Origin: Mesorhizobium sp. CAU 1732
GTDB taxonomy: Bacteria; Pseudomonadota; Alphaproteobacteria; Rhizobiales; Rhizobiaceae
Length of the DNA stretch: 64,000 nt
NCBI RefSeq assembly: GCF_039888675.1
Contig: NZ_JBDQQR010000001.1
Span: forward strand, 2,852,001-2,916,000
Direction: 5' to 3'
Part shown: positions 32,227-42,166 of the stretch, in pieces
How positions within the stretch are numbered: position 1 is the first letter of the stretch
How the letters are laid out: the number at the start of each line of letters is the position of its first letter
Program-made: the position numbers and the translations under genes
Notes under the pieces: generated by a model
Told to the model about the DNA's origin: nothing
Database searches by the model: none
Seen by the model: the letters and a program-made list of their open reading frames with translations, nothing else

Positions 32227-33516
32227 ATGACCAATTCGACTGCAAAGCTTGATTTCAAAGGCAAGGCCAGCGAATTCAAGGTCCGAAAAGGGTCGGTCGG
32301 GCCGGACGTCATCGACATCAGCGCCCTCTACAAGGACACCGGCGCGTTCACCTACGATCCCGGTTTCACCTCCACCGCAAGCTGCGAATCGAAGATCACC
32401 TACATCGATGGCGACGCGGGCGTGCTGCTGCACCGCGGCTACCCCATCGATCAGTTGGCCGAGCACGGCGACTTCCTCGAAGCCTGCTATCTGCTGCTCT
32501 ACGGCGAGCTTCCGACCAAGGCCCAGAAGGACGATTTCGACTACCGCGTGACGCGCCACACGATGGTGCACGAACAGATGACGCGCTTCTTCACCGGCTT
32601 CCGCCGCGACGCGCATCCGATGGCCGTCATGTGCGGCGTCGTCGGCGCCATGTCTGCCTTCTATCACGACTCCACGGACATTTCGGATCCGCACCAGCGC
32701 ATGGTCGCGTCGATCCGCATGATCGCGAAGATGCCGACGATCGCCGCGATGGCGTACAAATACCATATCGGCCAGCCCTTCGTTTACCCGAAGAACGAGC
32801 TCAACTTCGCTGCAAACTTCCTGCACATGTGCTTTGCCGTGCCGTGCGAGGACTACAAGGTCAATCCGGTTCTGGCGCGCGCCATGGAGCGGATTTTCAT
32901 CCTCCACGCCGACCATGAGCAGAATGCATCGACGTCCACCGTCCGCCTCGCAGGCTCTTCGGGCGCCAACCCGTTCGCGTGCATCGCGGCCGGCATTGCG
33001 TGCCTGTGGGGTCCCGCCCATGGCGGCGCCAACGAGGCGGCGCTCAACATGCTGGCCGAAATCGGCCACGTGGACCGCATTCCCGAATTCATCGCGCGCG
33101 CCAAGGACAAGGACGATCCGTTCCGCCTGATGGGCTTCGGCCACCGCGTCTACAAGAACTACGACCCGCGCGCCAAGATCATGCAGAAGACCACGCACGA
33201 GGTTCTGGGCGAGCTCGGCATCAAGGACGATCCGCTGCTCGACGTCGCGATGGAGCTCGAAAAGATCGCGCTGACCGATGAGTATTTCATCGAGAAGAAG
33301 CTCTATCCGAACATCGACTTCTATTCCGGCATCACGCTGAAGGCTCTGGGCTTCCCCACCACGATGTTCACCGTTCTGTTCGCGGTGGCGCGTACCGTTG
33401 GCTGGATCGCGCAGTGGAAGGAAATGATCGAGGATCCGCATCAGAAGATCGGCCGTCCGCGCCAGCTCTACACCGGCGAGGCCTCGCGCGACTACGTGCC
33501 GATCGCGAAGCGCTGA
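32227..33516 (+). CDS. gltA: Citrate synthase
   Basis: Condenses acetyl-CoA and oxaloacetate at the entry of the TCA cycle, using the product of the PDH complex encoded at 8-12 kb. The 429-residue type II enzyme contains [40 protein letters not shown], the active-site His in [50 protein letters not shown] and the C-terminal [14 protein letters not shown]. The ATG at 32227 has GAGAGG 8 nt upstream; an in-frame GTG lies at 32218. The gap after gltX holds two small inverted repeats (GCATTG/CAATGC at 32086-32100; GCGGGA/TCCCGC near 32105-32130) that could end gltX transcription. Ends at a strong terminator. Confidence 0.98.
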   Translation: MTNSTAKLDFKGKASEFKVRKGSVGPDVIDISALYKDTGAFTYDPGFTSTASCESKITYIDGDAGVLLHRGYPIDQLAEHGDFLEACYLLLYGELPTKAQKDDFDYRVTRHTMVHEQMTRFFTGFRRDAHPMAVMCGVVGAMSAFYHDSTDISDPHQRMVASIRMIAKMPTIAAMAYKYHIGQPFVYPKNELNFAANFLHMCFAVPCEDYKVNPVLARAMERIFILHADHEQNASTSTVRLAGSSGANPFACIAAGIACLWGPAHGGANEAALNMLAEIGHVDRIPEFIARAKDKDDPFRLMGFGHRVYKNYDPRAKIMQKTTHEVLGELGIKDDPLLDVAMELEKIALTDEYFIEKKLYPNIDFYSGITLKALGFPTTMFTVLFAVARTVGWIAQWKEMIEDPHQKIGRPRQLYTGEASRDYVPIAKR

Positions 33517-33534
33517 TCGGTCTACATCGCAGAC

Positions 33535-33561
33535 AAAAAGGCGGCCGTGAGCCGCCTTTTT
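33535..33561. terminator. Bidirectional rho-independent terminator between gltA and lpxB
   Basis: Perfect 11-bp stem AAAAAGGCGGC / GCCGCCTTTTT with a 5-nt loop. T-runs occur in both directions, so it can end gltA (plus) and the lpx operon (minus), whose stop codons lie on either side. Confidence 0.92.
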
Positions 33562-34719
33562 CTATTGTGCGGATATCAGCGACAGGACCGCTTCAGCGGC
33601 GAGTTCGCCGGACGGCCGTTCCGTCGCAAGCGTGTCCGCGACCTGCGCGAACCCGGCCAGTTGCGCCGCACGCTGCGGCGTCTGCGCCCACAACTGCTCG
33701 ATCAACCGTGCCAGATAAGCCGGCCGGACATACGCGTTGTAGTATTCCGGCACCACCGGCCAATCGGCAATCAGGTTCGGAAGAGACGCGGACCAGGTGG
33801 TGACAAGCCCCATCAGCCGCGTTGCAATCCAATCTGTGCGGTAGCACGAGACGAGCGGAACCCGCGCCAGAGCGAGTTCGAGCGACACCGTGCCGGATGC
33901 GGCCAGCGCGGCGTCTGCTTCCGCGAACGCTGCCCATTTCTGATCGTCCGTGTGAACGATCGCCGGTCGAACGCGCCATGTCGCCGATGCTGCCTCGACC
34001 TCGGCCGCAACGTGAGGCACCGTCGGGATCGTCACCGAAAAGCTGTGGCCGCGGTCTGCGAGCACGCTGACGGTGTCGCCGAACGGACCGAGCAATCGGC
34101 CGACCTCGCTGCGCCGCGATCCCGGAAGCACGAGCAGGTTCCTTGTCTCCTGCGGCACTCTTGAAGCCTGCTTCTCCGCAGCCGCGACGATGCCCCGATT
34201 GCTGGTGAGCCGGTGCCCGACATAGGTGCCAGGTGGTCCTGCCAATCGCTCCAGCACCGCAGGCTCGAAGGGAAGAACGCAGAGAATGCGATCCACATAG
34301 GGTCGCATCGCCACTGCGCGCCCCGGTCGCCATGCCCAGACGCTGGGGCACACATAGTGGACGATCGGTATCGACGGGTTCGCGGCACGAACCTTCTTCG
34401 CCACGCGCAGCCCGAAGTCGGGGCTGTCGATCGTGATCAGGCAATCGGGAGGATCGCGAAGGATCGCCTCGGCCGTCTGGCCGATCCGGCGGATCAGCCG
34501 TGAGAGGTCCTTCACCACGGCGGTGATGCCCATCAATGCGATCTGCGATGAATCGAAAAGCGGGACCAGTCCCCTCGCCTGCAGATGCCGGCCGCCGATG
34601 CCGACGAGTTCGATGGATCGGCCGGACCGCGCCGCAAGCGCATCCACAAGGTCAGCGCCGAGCAGATCGCCCGACTCTTCGCCGGCGACGATGCCTATGC
34701 GCAACGGACGCGTGCTCAT
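33562..34719 (-). CDS. lpxB: Lipid-A-disaccharide synthase
   Basis: GT19 glycosyltransferase that joins UDP-2,3-diacylglucosamine and lipid X. The 385-residue protein has the N-terminal IGIVAGEESGDLLGADLVDA, VGIGGRHLQARGLVPLFD, TIDSPDFGLRVAKKVR and the family signature HYVCPSVWAWRPGRA, and in the C-terminal half LVLPGSRRSEVGRLLGPF and AASGTVSLELALARVPLVSC. Acts at the cytoplasmic membrane face. Start overlaps the lpxI stop (ATGA). Last gene of the lpxD-fabZ-lpxA-lpxI-lpxB run and followed by a strong terminator. Confidence 0.96.
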   Translation of the reverse strand: MSTRPLRIGIVAGEESGDLLGADLVDALAARSGRSIELVGIGGRHLQARGLVPLFDSSQIALMGITAVVKDLSRLIRRIGQTAEAILRDPPDCLITIDSPDFGLRVAKKVRAANPSIPIVHYVCPSVWAWRPGRAVAMRPYVDRILCVLPFEPAVLERLAGPPGTYVGHRLTSNRGIVAAAEKQASRVPQETRNLLVLPGSRRSEVGRLLGPFGDTVSVLADRGHSFSVTIPTVPHVAAEVEAASATWRVRPAIVHTDDQKWAAFAEADAALAASGTVSLELALARVPLVSCYRTDWIATRLMGLVTTWSASLPNLIADWPVVPEYYNAYVRPAYLARLIEQLWAQTPQRAAQLAGFAQVADTLATERPSGELAAEAVLSLISAQ

Positions 34720-35624
34720 CGCGCGTCGCCGCTGTTGCCGAGACCGATGACGAACATGCCGTGCTCGTCGGCGAGCGCGATCGTCTGGTCGAAATCGAGG
34801 ATGAACGATCGTCGTGCGTCGACTGCGATGCCCGCCAAACCAGCCGCGTGGGCGCCCCGGATCGTCTCCGGACCGATCGCGGGAAGGTCGGCCCGCATAT
34901 CCTGCTGAGGCTTGCAGCGCTTGACGAGAACGCCGCGCTCCTTGCCCGCCAGACGTCCGTGGCCGCGAAGGTCCAAGGTCCGGGCCAGCAGACCGTCGGT
35001 GCCCTCGATGCCTTCGAGAGCGATCGCGCGCCCTCCGATCGCTACGGCTGCCTGTCCGATGTCGAGAGCGCCGATGGCGAGCGCCGCCTGGGAGGCTGCC
35101 TCGACGTCCTTTCGGTCGGTTCCGGTCGGCCCCACATGTGTGAGAATGCCCTCCGGCGCGAGCAGGTTGGGAACCACCTCGTGCGCGCCGACGACCGTGA
35201 TTCCCGCCTTTTCAAACAGGCTGATGATCGTCCGCAGCAATCCGTCGTCGCCGCGCTTGAAGGCTGCCGCGATATGCGGAATGAAAGCGAGCGTCGCCAG
35301 CCCCCAGCGCACCTTGCCCAGTTTTGGCCGGCGACCGATATGGCCCGCCAATACGAGCCTGGTAACGCCGGCGCGCTTCAGCCTCGAGGGAATTGCAGGC
35401 GCATCTTCCAGCGGAAGGATCAGATGCTCGACCGCGGAGAAATCCGACGCCTCGTGCCCTTCGCCCTCGAACACCACGACAAAGGGGTTGAGCCCCTGCC
35501 TCGCCAGCGTGTTGACGATTGCGATGGGAAGCGCTCCACCGCCGGCAATGACGCCGATACGTCCCTGCGCATCGCTCAGCGGGCTGGGGTGCTCAGCCTC
35601 GGTCATCGTCGGATGAGGCATCAT
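34716..35624 (-). CDS. lpxI: UDP-2,3-diacylglucosamine pyrophosphatase LpxI
   Basis: Hydrolyses UDP-2,3-diacylglucosamine to lipid X; the alphaproteobacterial replacement for LpxH. The protein (about 300 residues) shows the family sequences IGVIAGGGALPIAIVNTLAR, LVLAGHIGRRPKLGKVRW, THVGPTGTDRKDVEAA and LPAIGPETIRGAHAAGLAGI. Start choice is uncertain: ATG codons at 35624, 35621 and 35606 all overlap the lpxA end; 35624 has GGGCGA close upstream, while 35606 would give a shorter 296-residue form. The position between lpxA and lpxB fits the pathway order. Confidence 0.93.
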   Translation of the reverse strand: MMPHPTMTEAEHPSPLSDAQGRIGVIAGGGALPIAIVNTLARQGLNPFVVVFEGEGHEASDFSAVEHLILPLEDAPAIPSRLKRAGVTRLVLAGHIGRRPKLGKVRWGLATLAFIPHIAAAFKRGDDGLLRTIISLFEKAGITVVGAHEVVPNLLAPEGILTHVGPTGTDRKDVEAASQAALAIGALDIGQAAVAIGGRAIALEGIEGTDGLLARTLDLRGHGRLAGKERGVLVKRCKPQQDMRADLPAIGPETIRGAHAAGLAGIAVDARRSFILDFDQTIALADEHGMFVIGLGNSGDAR

Positions 35625-36426
35625 GCTCGCCCAATGGCGGCACCACGAAATGACGCTTGCCGCGGCTGGTGAGGAAATCGAGAATTTCCTGGACCGCAGG
35701 CGTATCGGCGAACTTGATGCGCGCCAGTTCGGCATTGTCCGCAACCGTCCCGGTGGACGAGAAAATCACCCGGTACGCCTCGCGCAGCGTGAGAAGATCG
35801 CTTCGCGTCATGCCCGAGCGCTTCAATCCAACCACATTGAATCCGCGCAGCTTTGCACGGTTTCCAACGGCCATGCCGTAGGGGATGACATCGCCCACGA
35901 CCGCCGAGCAGCCGCCCACGAATGCGCGTCGTCCAATCCGCACGAACTGGTGAACGGCCGTCAGACCGCCGATGATCACGTTGTCGCCGACCTCGCAGTG
36001 CCCGCCGAGCGTCGCGCCATTGGTCAGCGTCACGTTGTCTCCGACGATGCAGTCATGCGCGACGTGCGAATAGGCGAGAAAGAAGCCGTTGTCGCCGACA
36101 TTGGTTGCGCCGCGGCCCGTATCCGAGCCGGCGTGCATGGTGACCGCTTCGTGGATCCGGCAGTTGCTGCCGATCGTCAGTGTCGTGCGACCACCCTGAT
36201 GCTTGCTGTCCTGCGGCGGCCCGCCGAGTGCGCTTTGCGCCAGGACACGGGTGCCGGAGCCGATCGTCGTGGCGCCCGTTACGGACACATGGCTGCTCAA
36301 CTCGACGCCGTCACCCAGGATCACGTCGGCACCCACATAGCAGAATGGTCCGACCCGGACGCCGGTACCGAGTTGTGCACCAGCTTCGACGACCGCCGCC
36401 GGATGGATCTGTGTCGGTTCGCTCAT
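35593..36426 (-). CDS. lpxA: UDP-N-acetylglucosamine acyltransferase
   Basis: First lipid A step: 3-O-acylation of UDP-GlcNAc from acyl-ACP. The 277-residue product is a left-handed beta-helix with hexapeptide repeats (IHPAAVVEAGAQLGTGVRVG, GDNVTLTNGATLGGHCEVGD), the catalytic His region AYSHVAHDCIVGDN, and a helical C-terminal domain with GLKRSGMTRSDLLTLREAYR. Start MSEPTQIHP at 36426 lies 8 bp after the fabZ stop. Cytosolic trimer by family knowledge. Confidence 0.96.
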   Translation of the reverse strand: MSEPTQIHPAAVVEAGAQLGTGVRVGPFCYVGADVILGDGVELSSHVSVTGATTIGSGTRVLAQSALGGPPQDSKHQGGRTTLTIGSNCRIHEAVTMHAGSDTGRGATNVGDNGFFLAYSHVAHDCIVGDNVTLTNGATLGGHCEVGDNVIIGGLTAVHQFVRIGRRAFVGGCSAVVGDVIPYGMAVGNRAKLRGFNVVGLKRSGMTRSDLLTLREAYRVIFSSTGTVADNAELARIKFADTPAVQEILDFLTSRGKRHFVVPPLGEHDASSDDDRG

Positions 36427-36434
36427 TGTATGCG

Positions 36435-36899
36435 TCAGCTCTGCTTGGGCGACATCATGGCCGATATCTCGGCCTCGGCGACTTTTGCGCCATCGACGAT
36501 CGCCTCGCAAGCGAAACGCCAGATATTGCCGCGCTGCTTGAGCTTCTTGACGTGGATTTCGAGGCGATCTCCCGGAACGACCGGGCGGCGGAACTTCGCG
36601 CCATCCACGGTCATGAAGTAGACCAGAGACGGCTTGTCCTCGCCAGTCGAGCGGATGCAGATCGCACCCGCCGTCTGCGCCATGGCCTCGATGATGAGCA
36701 CGCCCGGCATGACCGGCTGGCTCGGGAAATGGCCCTGGAAATGCGGCTCGTTGAACGTCACGTTCTTGATGCCGATCGCCGAATTGTCGCCGTCGATCTC
36801 GATGACCCGGTCGATCAGCATGAACGGATAGCGATGCGGCAGGAGCTTCAGAAGCTGAAGGATATCGAGTGTCTCGAGCGTTGCGGTGGCCTCAGCCAT
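36435..36899 (-). CDS. fabZ: 3-hydroxyacyl-ACP dehydratase FabZ
   Basis: Dehydrates 3-hydroxyacyl-ACP in fatty acid elongation and competes with LpxA/LpxD for the same substrates, which explains its place between their genes. The 154-residue hot-dog protein has [20 protein letters not shown], the catalytic His in [19 protein letters not shown] and the Glu in [11 protein letters not shown]. The ATG at 36899 is preceded by AGGAGG; an in-frame GTG occurs 6 nt earlier. Overlaps the lpxD end by 8 bp. Confidence 0.96.
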   Translation of the reverse strand: MAEATATLETLDILQLLKLLPHRYPFMLIDRVIEIDGDNSAIGIKNVTFNEPHFQGHFPSQPVMPGVLIIEAMAQTAGAICIRSTGEDKPSLVYFMTVDGAKFRRPVVPGDRLEIHVKKLKQRGNIWRFACEAIVDGAKVAEAEISAMMSPKQS

Positions 36900-37944
36900 C
36901 TCCACTCCTCCTCTTGCCGCGCATGTCGCGGACCATTGAACGCAGAAACGCGTATTCGCGCATCGTGTCTTTCATCGGCTGGGCGGGAAATCCACCCCAC
37001 CGCTCGCCGGCGGGCACGTCGTGCATCAGACCGCTGCCTGCGGCGATCTGCGCGCGATCGCCGATCGTCAGGTGATCCGCGACACCGACATTTCCCCCCA
37101 TCATGACCCCGTCTCCAAGCGTGACCGAGCCGGAAAGCCCGCACTGACCCGCGACGATACACGAACGGCCAATCCGGACATTGTGGGCAATCTGGACGAG
37201 ATTATCGATCTTCGTCCCCTCGCCGATCACGGTGTCCGACATCGCGCCACGGTCGACCGTCGTGTTGGCGCCGATCTCGACGTCATCCTGAATGACGACG
37301 CGGCCGATCTGGGGAACTTTTTCCAGACCCGCGACACCCGGGACATAGCCGAAGCCGTCCTGGCCGATGCGCACGCCTGCGTGGACGATCACGCGGTTGC
37401 CGAGCAAGGCATGCTGCAGCGTCGCGCCCGGTCCGATGTAGCAATCGCGCCCGACCTGACACGACGCCCCGATCACGACGTTCGGCGCGATCACCGTACC
37501 GGATCCGATCGCAACCCGAGGTCCGATGACCGCCCCCGGCTCGATGATGGCCCCGGGTTCGATCAATGCGTCGGGATGAACATGGGCCGCAGCGGAAATG
37601 CCGGTTTCGCCCGTCAAGGCGATCGGGCGCGCCGCACCCGGAAACATCAGCCGGCCAATGGCGGCGAAATCGACTTGAGGGTGCTTCGATATCAGAACCG
37701 CGGCACCCATCGGCACGAGATGCGCGACCTCTGGCGTGCACAGCACGACCGAGGCTTCCACAGCCGTGGCGTGCCGCTTTCCCGAAACGAAGATCAGCGA
37801 GCCCTCACCGCCTTCATCGGCAGGCGCAAGGCGTCGGGCTTCGTTCTTCGCCTTATCCGGCGTGCGGAGCTCCGCGCCTGTCAGATAAGCGATTTCGTCC
37901 GCTGTAAAACGGCGCGACGGTTCAAAGAATACCGGATCGGTCAT
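36892..37944 (-). CDS. lpxD: UDP-3-O-(3-hydroxyacyl)glucosamine N-acyltransferase
   Basis: Third lipid A step: N-acylation of UDP-3-O-acylglucosamine. The 350-residue protein has the N-terminal uridine-binding domain ([20 protein letters not shown]), a hexapeptide-repeat beta-helix ([39 protein letters not shown]), the catalytic His in [20 protein letters not shown] and a C-terminal helix. The start [13 protein letters not shown] at 37944 is the first ATG that gives family sequence. Lies 52 bp downstream of bamA in the usual bamA-lpxD order. Confidence 0.96.
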   Translation of the reverse strand: MTDPVFFEPSRRFTADEIAYLTGAELRTPDKAKNEARRLAPADEGGEGSLIFVSGKRHATAVEASVVLCTPEVAHLVPMGAAVLISKHPQVDFAAIGRLMFPGAARPIALTGETGISAAAHVHPDALIEPGAIIEPGAVIGPRVAIGSGTVIAPNVVIGASCQVGRDCYIGPGATLQHALLGNRVIVHAGVRIGQDGFGYVPGVAGLEKVPQIGRVVIQDDVEIGANTTVDRGAMSDTVIGEGTKIDNLVQIAHNVRIGRSCIVAGQCGLSGSVTLGDGVMMGGNVGVADHLTIGDRAQIAAGSGLMHDVPAGERWGGFPAQPMKDTMREYAFLRSMVRDMRGKRRSGDG

Positions 37945-37996
37945 GCAAGCCTTCTCTTCCGGGCCGCCAGACGGCCCGGAAGCGCGTTGCCCGTCT

Positions 37997-40390
37997 TTAG
38001 AACCGGGTCGAGATGCCGAAGCTGAAGTTCTGCTCCAGATCGCCGTCTTCCTTGAGGACCGGCACCGCATAGTTCACGCGGAGCGGACCGAAGGGCGACG
38101 CCCACAGGATACCGGCGCCAACCGAAGCACGCCATTCCATGTCGGTGCCGACGATGTTCGATCCGGCGATGCGAACGACATCGTTGCCGAAAACCGTGGC
38201 GGCGTCGGCGAACGCGGCGCCGCGCAGCCCGATGCTTTCGGGGATGAGCGGAAGCGGGAACTGCACTTCGGCCGAGGCATTCAGGTAGCTCGTGCCGCCC
38301 AGATGATCGCCGGTTCCCTGATCGCGAGGGCCGATGCCGTTATGCTTGAAGCCGCGGATCATGCGGTCGTTGCTCTGGAAGTGATCGAAAACCCGCAGGT
38401 TCTCGTCGCCATAGCTCACGATGTGACCGCCACCAGCCGACAGCAGGCCGACCATGTCGAACTGATCGGACAGGGTCTGGTAGTAGGTGCCACGACCGGT
38501 CAGCTTGACCCACTGTGCATCGCCACCGAGACCGGCAACTTCCGCCGTGACGTTGGCGAAGAGACCTTCGCGCGGGTTCCGCATGTCGTCGATGGTGTTG
38601 TAGGTCAGCGCCGCGCTGACCGACGACTTCACCCATGGGCTCTGAGTATCGATGGCAGTCCGCAGATACTGCGACAAATTACACTTGGCCGCGTCATACT
38701 CCAAACCGCCTGTAACGGGGTTCAGAGTAAGGCAGTCTTCGTCGTACTCGTACTTTTCCTGCGTGTAGTTATACGCAAGCTGCGAGGTCAGAGCCTGTGT
38801 GATCGGCAGGCCGAAACGGATCGTACCACCGGTCAGCTCGGTCTTGTAATCGTCGTATTCGCGCGTGTTCCGATAGATGTCGAAACCGGCGCTGATGCGA
38901 CGACCGAGGAAATACGGCTCGGTGAACGAGAACGTGTAGTCGCGCGAGTTCCTGCCGCCCGCGACTGCAAGCCGGATGGACTGGCCGCGACCGAGGAAGT
39001 TGCGCTCGGCAATCGAGCCCTCGACCGAGAAACCGGCCTGCGCGCTGTTGCCCGTCGTGTAACCACCGCCGACGGAGAGTTCACCCGTCGACTTCTCGAT
39101 GACGTCGACAACGAGAACGACCTGGTCAGGCTCCGAGCCCGGCGCTGTCGCGATGTTGACTGTCGAAAAGAAATCAAGGCGTTCGAGGCGCTGCTTCGCG
39201 CGGCGCACAAGCACCTGATTGAAGGCATCGCCCTCGCTGAAATCGAACTCGCGACGAATGACATAGTCACGCGTCCGCTCATTGCCGCGGATTTCGATCC
39301 GTTCGACATAGGCGCGCGGGCCCTGATCGATCGTGTAGACCACCGAAATGGTCTGGTTTTCGAAATTGCGGTCGCCGCGCGGGGTGACCTGTGCGAATGC
39401 GAAGCCGCTATCGGCAACACGCTCGGACAGTCCAACGATCGATGCTTCGACGTCCTCGGCGCTGTAGTAATTGCCTTCGCGCGTCTTGAGCGACGAACGG
39501 AACTCTTCGGCACTGATGCCCTCGACGGTGCTTTCGACCTCGATCGCACCAAACTTGTAGCGCTGGCCTTCGTCGATGACGAAATTCACGCGATAGGCGT
39601 TTTCGGCCTCATCAAACTGACCTTGCGACGAGATCACACGGAAATCCGCGAAGCCGCGATTGTAATAGAAGCGGCGAAGCGCCTCTTCATCGGCACGCAG
39701 CTTGTCTTCGTCGTAGATATCGTTGCGCGTCAGGAACGACAGAACATTCGAGCGCTTCGTCGAGATGACCTCGCGCAGGCGACCGTCGCTGAACGCGGAA
39801 TTGCCCTCGAATTCGATCGTGGCGATCTTGGTACGATCGCCTTCCTGAACGTTGAAGACGACATTGACGCGATTTTCGCCGAGATCGACGACCTGCGAGG
39901 TCACGGTTGCATCATCGCGGCCGATACGGGCGTAAGCCTGACGGATCGTCTCGGCATCAGCCTCCATCAGCGCGCTGGAATAAGAGCTGCGCGGCTTGAG
40001 CTGCACCTGCCGTGACAGGTCGGCGTCCTTGATCTTGCGATTGCCCTGGAAGAGCACCTGGTTGACGATCGAGTACTCGTCGACCGTGACGACCAGCGTC
40101 GAACCGGACTGGTTGATGCGGACATCGGAGAAAAGCCCCGTTCCGAAAAGGCGCTTTACTGCCTCGTCGATCTCACCGCTGCCGAAATTGGCGCCGGGGC
40201 GAATGCCTACATAGTTGCGGATGGTCTCAGCATCGACACGGCTGTTGCCGCGAACTTCGATGTTGTTGACGACCGCGGCATGAGCCACGGAAACCGCTGC
40301 TAGCTGCAGGGCAGCCGTGCCTGAGATCATCAGGGCGGCTGACAGAGCCGCCGCCGAAGCTGCGCTCAACAAATTGGAAGCTGCCTTCAT
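37997..40390 (-). CDS. bamA: Outer membrane assembly factor BamA (Omp85)
   Basis: Central subunit of the outer-membrane beta-barrel insertion machine. The 797-residue precursor has a long signal peptide ending near SVAHA (residues about 34-38), five POTRA repeats (first [20 protein letters not shown], last [20 protein letters not shown]), and a C-terminal 16-strand barrel ending in Phe (FGISTRF), the recognition residue for barrel insertion. Start MKAASN at 40390 is fixed by the signal peptide; the in-frame extension to 40453 is not plausible. The 220 bp upstream contain no gene but hold a nested palindrome. Downstream of rseP and upstream of lpxD. Confidence 0.97.
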   Translation of the reverse strand: MKAASNLLSAASAAALSAALMISGTAALQLAAVSVAHAAVVNNIEVRGNSRVDAETIRNYVGIRPGANFGSGEIDEAVKRLFGTGLFSDVRINQSGSTLVVTVDEYSIVNQVLFQGNRKIKDADLSRQVQLKPRSSYSSALMEADAETIRQAYARIGRDDATVTSQVVDLGENRVNVVFNVQEGDRTKIATIEFEGNSAFSDGRLREVISTKRSNVLSFLTRNDIYDEDKLRADEEALRRFYYNRGFADFRVISSQGQFDEAENAYRVNFVIDEGQRYKFGAIEVESTVEGISAEEFRSSLKTREGNYYSAEDVEASIVGLSERVADSGFAFAQVTPRGDRNFENQTISVVYTIDQGPRAYVERIEIRGNERTRDYVIRREFDFSEGDAFNQVLVRRAKQRLERLDFFSTVNIATAPGSEPDQVVLVVDVIEKSTGELSVGGGYTTGNSAQAGFSVEGSIAERNFLGRGQSIRLAVAGGRNSRDYTFSFTEPYFLGRRISAGFDIYRNTREYDDYKTELTGGTIRFGLPITQALTSQLAYNYTQEKYEYDEDCLTLNPVTGGLEYDAAKCNLSQYLRTAIDTQSPWVKSSVSAALTYNTIDDMRNPREGLFANVTAEVAGLGGDAQWVKLTGRGTYYQTLSDQFDMVGLLSAGGGHIVSYGDENLRVFDHFQSNDRMIRGFKHNGIGPRDQGTGDHLGGTSYLNASAEVQFPLPLIPESIGLRGAAFADAATVFGNDVVRIAGSNIVGTDMEWRASVGAGILWASPFGPLRVNYAVPVLKEDGDLEQNFSFGISTRF

Positions 40391-40507
40391 TGGGCTTTCA
40401 AACCTTTTATTCTCGTAGTCCCCACGGCGAGAAATCCCGGACGTCGCGGTCAAGTCTGCTACCGTATTACCCGGATTTCACCCATACGCAAGGCTCGCGG
40501 TTAAGAA

Positions 40508-40569
40508 GCGTTTACTAAATCCTCGGGCGTGACATTCGCGTCACGCATATCCCGAGCCATGGTAAACGC
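40508..40569. repeat. Nested three-arm palindrome between rseP and bamA
   Basis: Three successive inverted-repeat arms: GCGTTTAC (40508-40515) with GTAAACGC (40562-40569); CTCGGG (40522-40527) with CCCGAG (40551-40556); CGTGAC (40528-40533) with GTCACG (40540-40545) around the loop ATTCGC. The whole can fold into one long bulged hairpin in DNA or RNA. No T-run follows closely on either strand. It lies 118 bp upstream of the bamA ATG and 42 bp past the rseP stop. Confidence 0.65.
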
Positions 40570-40610
40570 GCCGTCAATCGGAGGCCCAAGTCTCACATTC
40601 TGTTCACTTT

Positions 40611-41750
40611 TCAGCACCCGAAAATATCGTTCCAGAAAACGAACGCCATAAAGCCGAGCACCAGAAGCAATCCGATTCGGTAGACCATTTCCATGATCCG
40701 CTCCGAAACCGGTCGCCGCATCACCGCCTCTACTCCGTAGAAGGCGAGATGGCCACCGTCTAATGGCGGAATCGGCAGAAGATTCAAAAAGCCGATGCCG
40801 ACGGACAGAAGCGCGACAAGCTGCACCAGCCATTCGAAGCCGAGCGCGGCCGCCCTGCCGGCCATGTCCGCGATCTTGACCGGGCCGCCGAGCTGGCACC
40901 GATCCTCGCGCCCGACGACGAAACGCTGCAGGAACTGCGCGGTGCGAACGATGATGTGGCCGGTTTCCTTGACCGCCTCGCCAACGGCCGCAACCGGTCC
41001 GAAGGTGATCTGGCGCGGCTGTCCGAGTTCTTCATTGTTGACGACGCCGATGACGCCGACCTTGATCGCATTGCCGAGCGCGTCGGTCTGATCGACGACT
41101 TCCGGCGTGGCGGTCAGCGTCACTTCCTCGCTGCCGCGCATCATCACGAAGGCGATGGCGTCGCCTGCCCTGCCCGATACGAGCCGCTGCACGTCGCCGA
41201 AGGTCTGGACCTGGCGGCCGTCGACCGTGACGAAGCGGTCGCCTGGCTGGAACCCGGCAATGGCCGCGGGACTGTCCGGCCGAACCTCGGCAACCGTGGG
41301 GTCGGAGATATAGCGCCCGTAGATGGAGAACATCACGGCGAAGACGGCAATGGTCAGGAGGAAATTGAACAGCGGCCCCGCAACGACCGTCGCGGCCCTC
41401 TTCCAGACGGGCTGGAGATGGAAGGCGACCTTCTTCTCCTCGGCGCTCAACACTTCCGTGTCCTGGGCGCCGGGATCGCTCGTCACGCTCATGTCGCCGA
41501 CGAACTTGACGTAACCGCCGAGCGGGATGGCCGAGAGCTTCCAGCGTGTTCCGCGCCGGTCGTTGAAACCCAACAGTTCCGGCCCGAATCCGATCGAGAA
41601 TTCGCGAACACCGATGCCGCACCAGCGGCCGACGAGATAGTGTCCCATCTCATGGACGAAGACCACGATCGTCAGAACGAACAGAAACGGAATGATCGTC
41701 GTGATGAGGATGTTGTCGAGGCTGAAGAATGTGGTCAGGAAATCAGTCAA
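40611..41750 (-). CDS. rseP: Site-2 zinc metalloprotease RseP
   Basis: Intramembrane protease of 379 residues. The zinc motif HEMGH lies in the first helix region (VVFVHEMGHYLVGRWCGIGV), the third ligand in LNLLPIPPLDGGHLAFYG, and a single PDZ domain lies between (VRPDSPAAIAGFQPGDRFVT). Four membrane helices are expected. RseP-type enzymes cut anti-sigma factors and signal-peptide remnants. E. coli RseP has two PDZ domains; the single domain here is seen in many alphaproteobacteria. Conserved position between cdsA and bamA, though here a small RDD gene separates it from cdsA. Confidence 0.95.
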   Translation of the reverse strand: MTDFLTTFFSLDNILITTIIPFLFVLTIVVFVHEMGHYLVGRWCGIGVREFSIGFGPELLGFNDRRGTRWKLSAIPLGGYVKFVGDMSVTSDPGAQDTEVLSAEEKKVAFHLQPVWKRAATVVAGPLFNFLLTIAVFAVMFSIYGRYISDPTVAEVRPDSPAAIAGFQPGDRFVTVDGRQVQTFGDVQRLVSGRAGDAIAFVMMRGSEEVTLTATPEVVDQTDALGNAIKVGVIGVVNNEELGQPRQITFGPVAAVGEAVKETGHIIVRTAQFLQRFVVGREDRCQLGGPVKIADMAGRAAALGFEWLVQLVALLSVGIGFLNLLPIPPLDGGHLAFYGVEAVMRRPVSERIMEMVYRIGLLLVLGFMAFVFWNDIFGC

Positions 41751-41872
41751 CGTCGCCCCTTATCCGCTCGTTCACGCACGATTTGCGGCCAGATGTCATG
41801 GCAATACAGGCGAATCCGTGTCCGAACCTGACCATGATAGCCCGTGATCGCTAAGCCTCGCGCTGCGTCACA

Positions 41873-42124
41873 TCATACCTTGCGCACCGCGCGGAGGATT
41901 CGCTTCCAGATCGTGCCGCCGAGATAGCGGTCGAACACGATGAAATAGGCGATGATCGCAGCCAGGAGCAGCAGCGCGCGCCAGCCCTCGAGTGCGAAGC
42001 CGTTTTCCGTCGCGCCGCCGAATACGACGCCGATGACATATCCCAACACCGCAAACGCTGTGATCAGGTCGAGAATGAAGGCCAGAACGATGCGCCAGGT
42101 CGAGACGGAGTTCGATTCGGTCAT
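41873..42124 (-). CDS. Small RDD-family membrane protein
   Basis: An 83-residue protein with two hydrophobic segments (VLAFILDLITAFAVLGYVIG; ALLLLAAIIAYFIVFDRYLG). The pattern of Arg and Asp in helix 1 (WRIVLAFILD) and the helix-2 exit DRYLGGTIWKRI matches the RDD family, named for conserved Arg-Asp-Asp. It is shorter than the usual 130-150 residues and resembles the minimal two-helix core. RDD proteins are mostly uncharacterised; some affect sodium transport. It sits between cdsA (42 bp) and rseP (122 bp) on the same strand. Confidence 0.75.
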   Translation of the reverse strand: MTESNSVSTWRIVLAFILDLITAFAVLGYVIGVVFGGATENGFALEGWRALLLLAAIIAYFIVFDRYLGGTIWKRILRAVRKV

Positions 42125-42166
42125 GCGATATCGCTCTGAAGATGTTTTTCCAACTGCCTGATTCCC

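Noticed and set aside
37943..40015. Long plus-strand open frame opposite bamA and lpxD
   Set aside because: High GC leaves the antisense frame open; composition is Asp/Arg/Val-rich without domains, while bamA on the other strand is complete.
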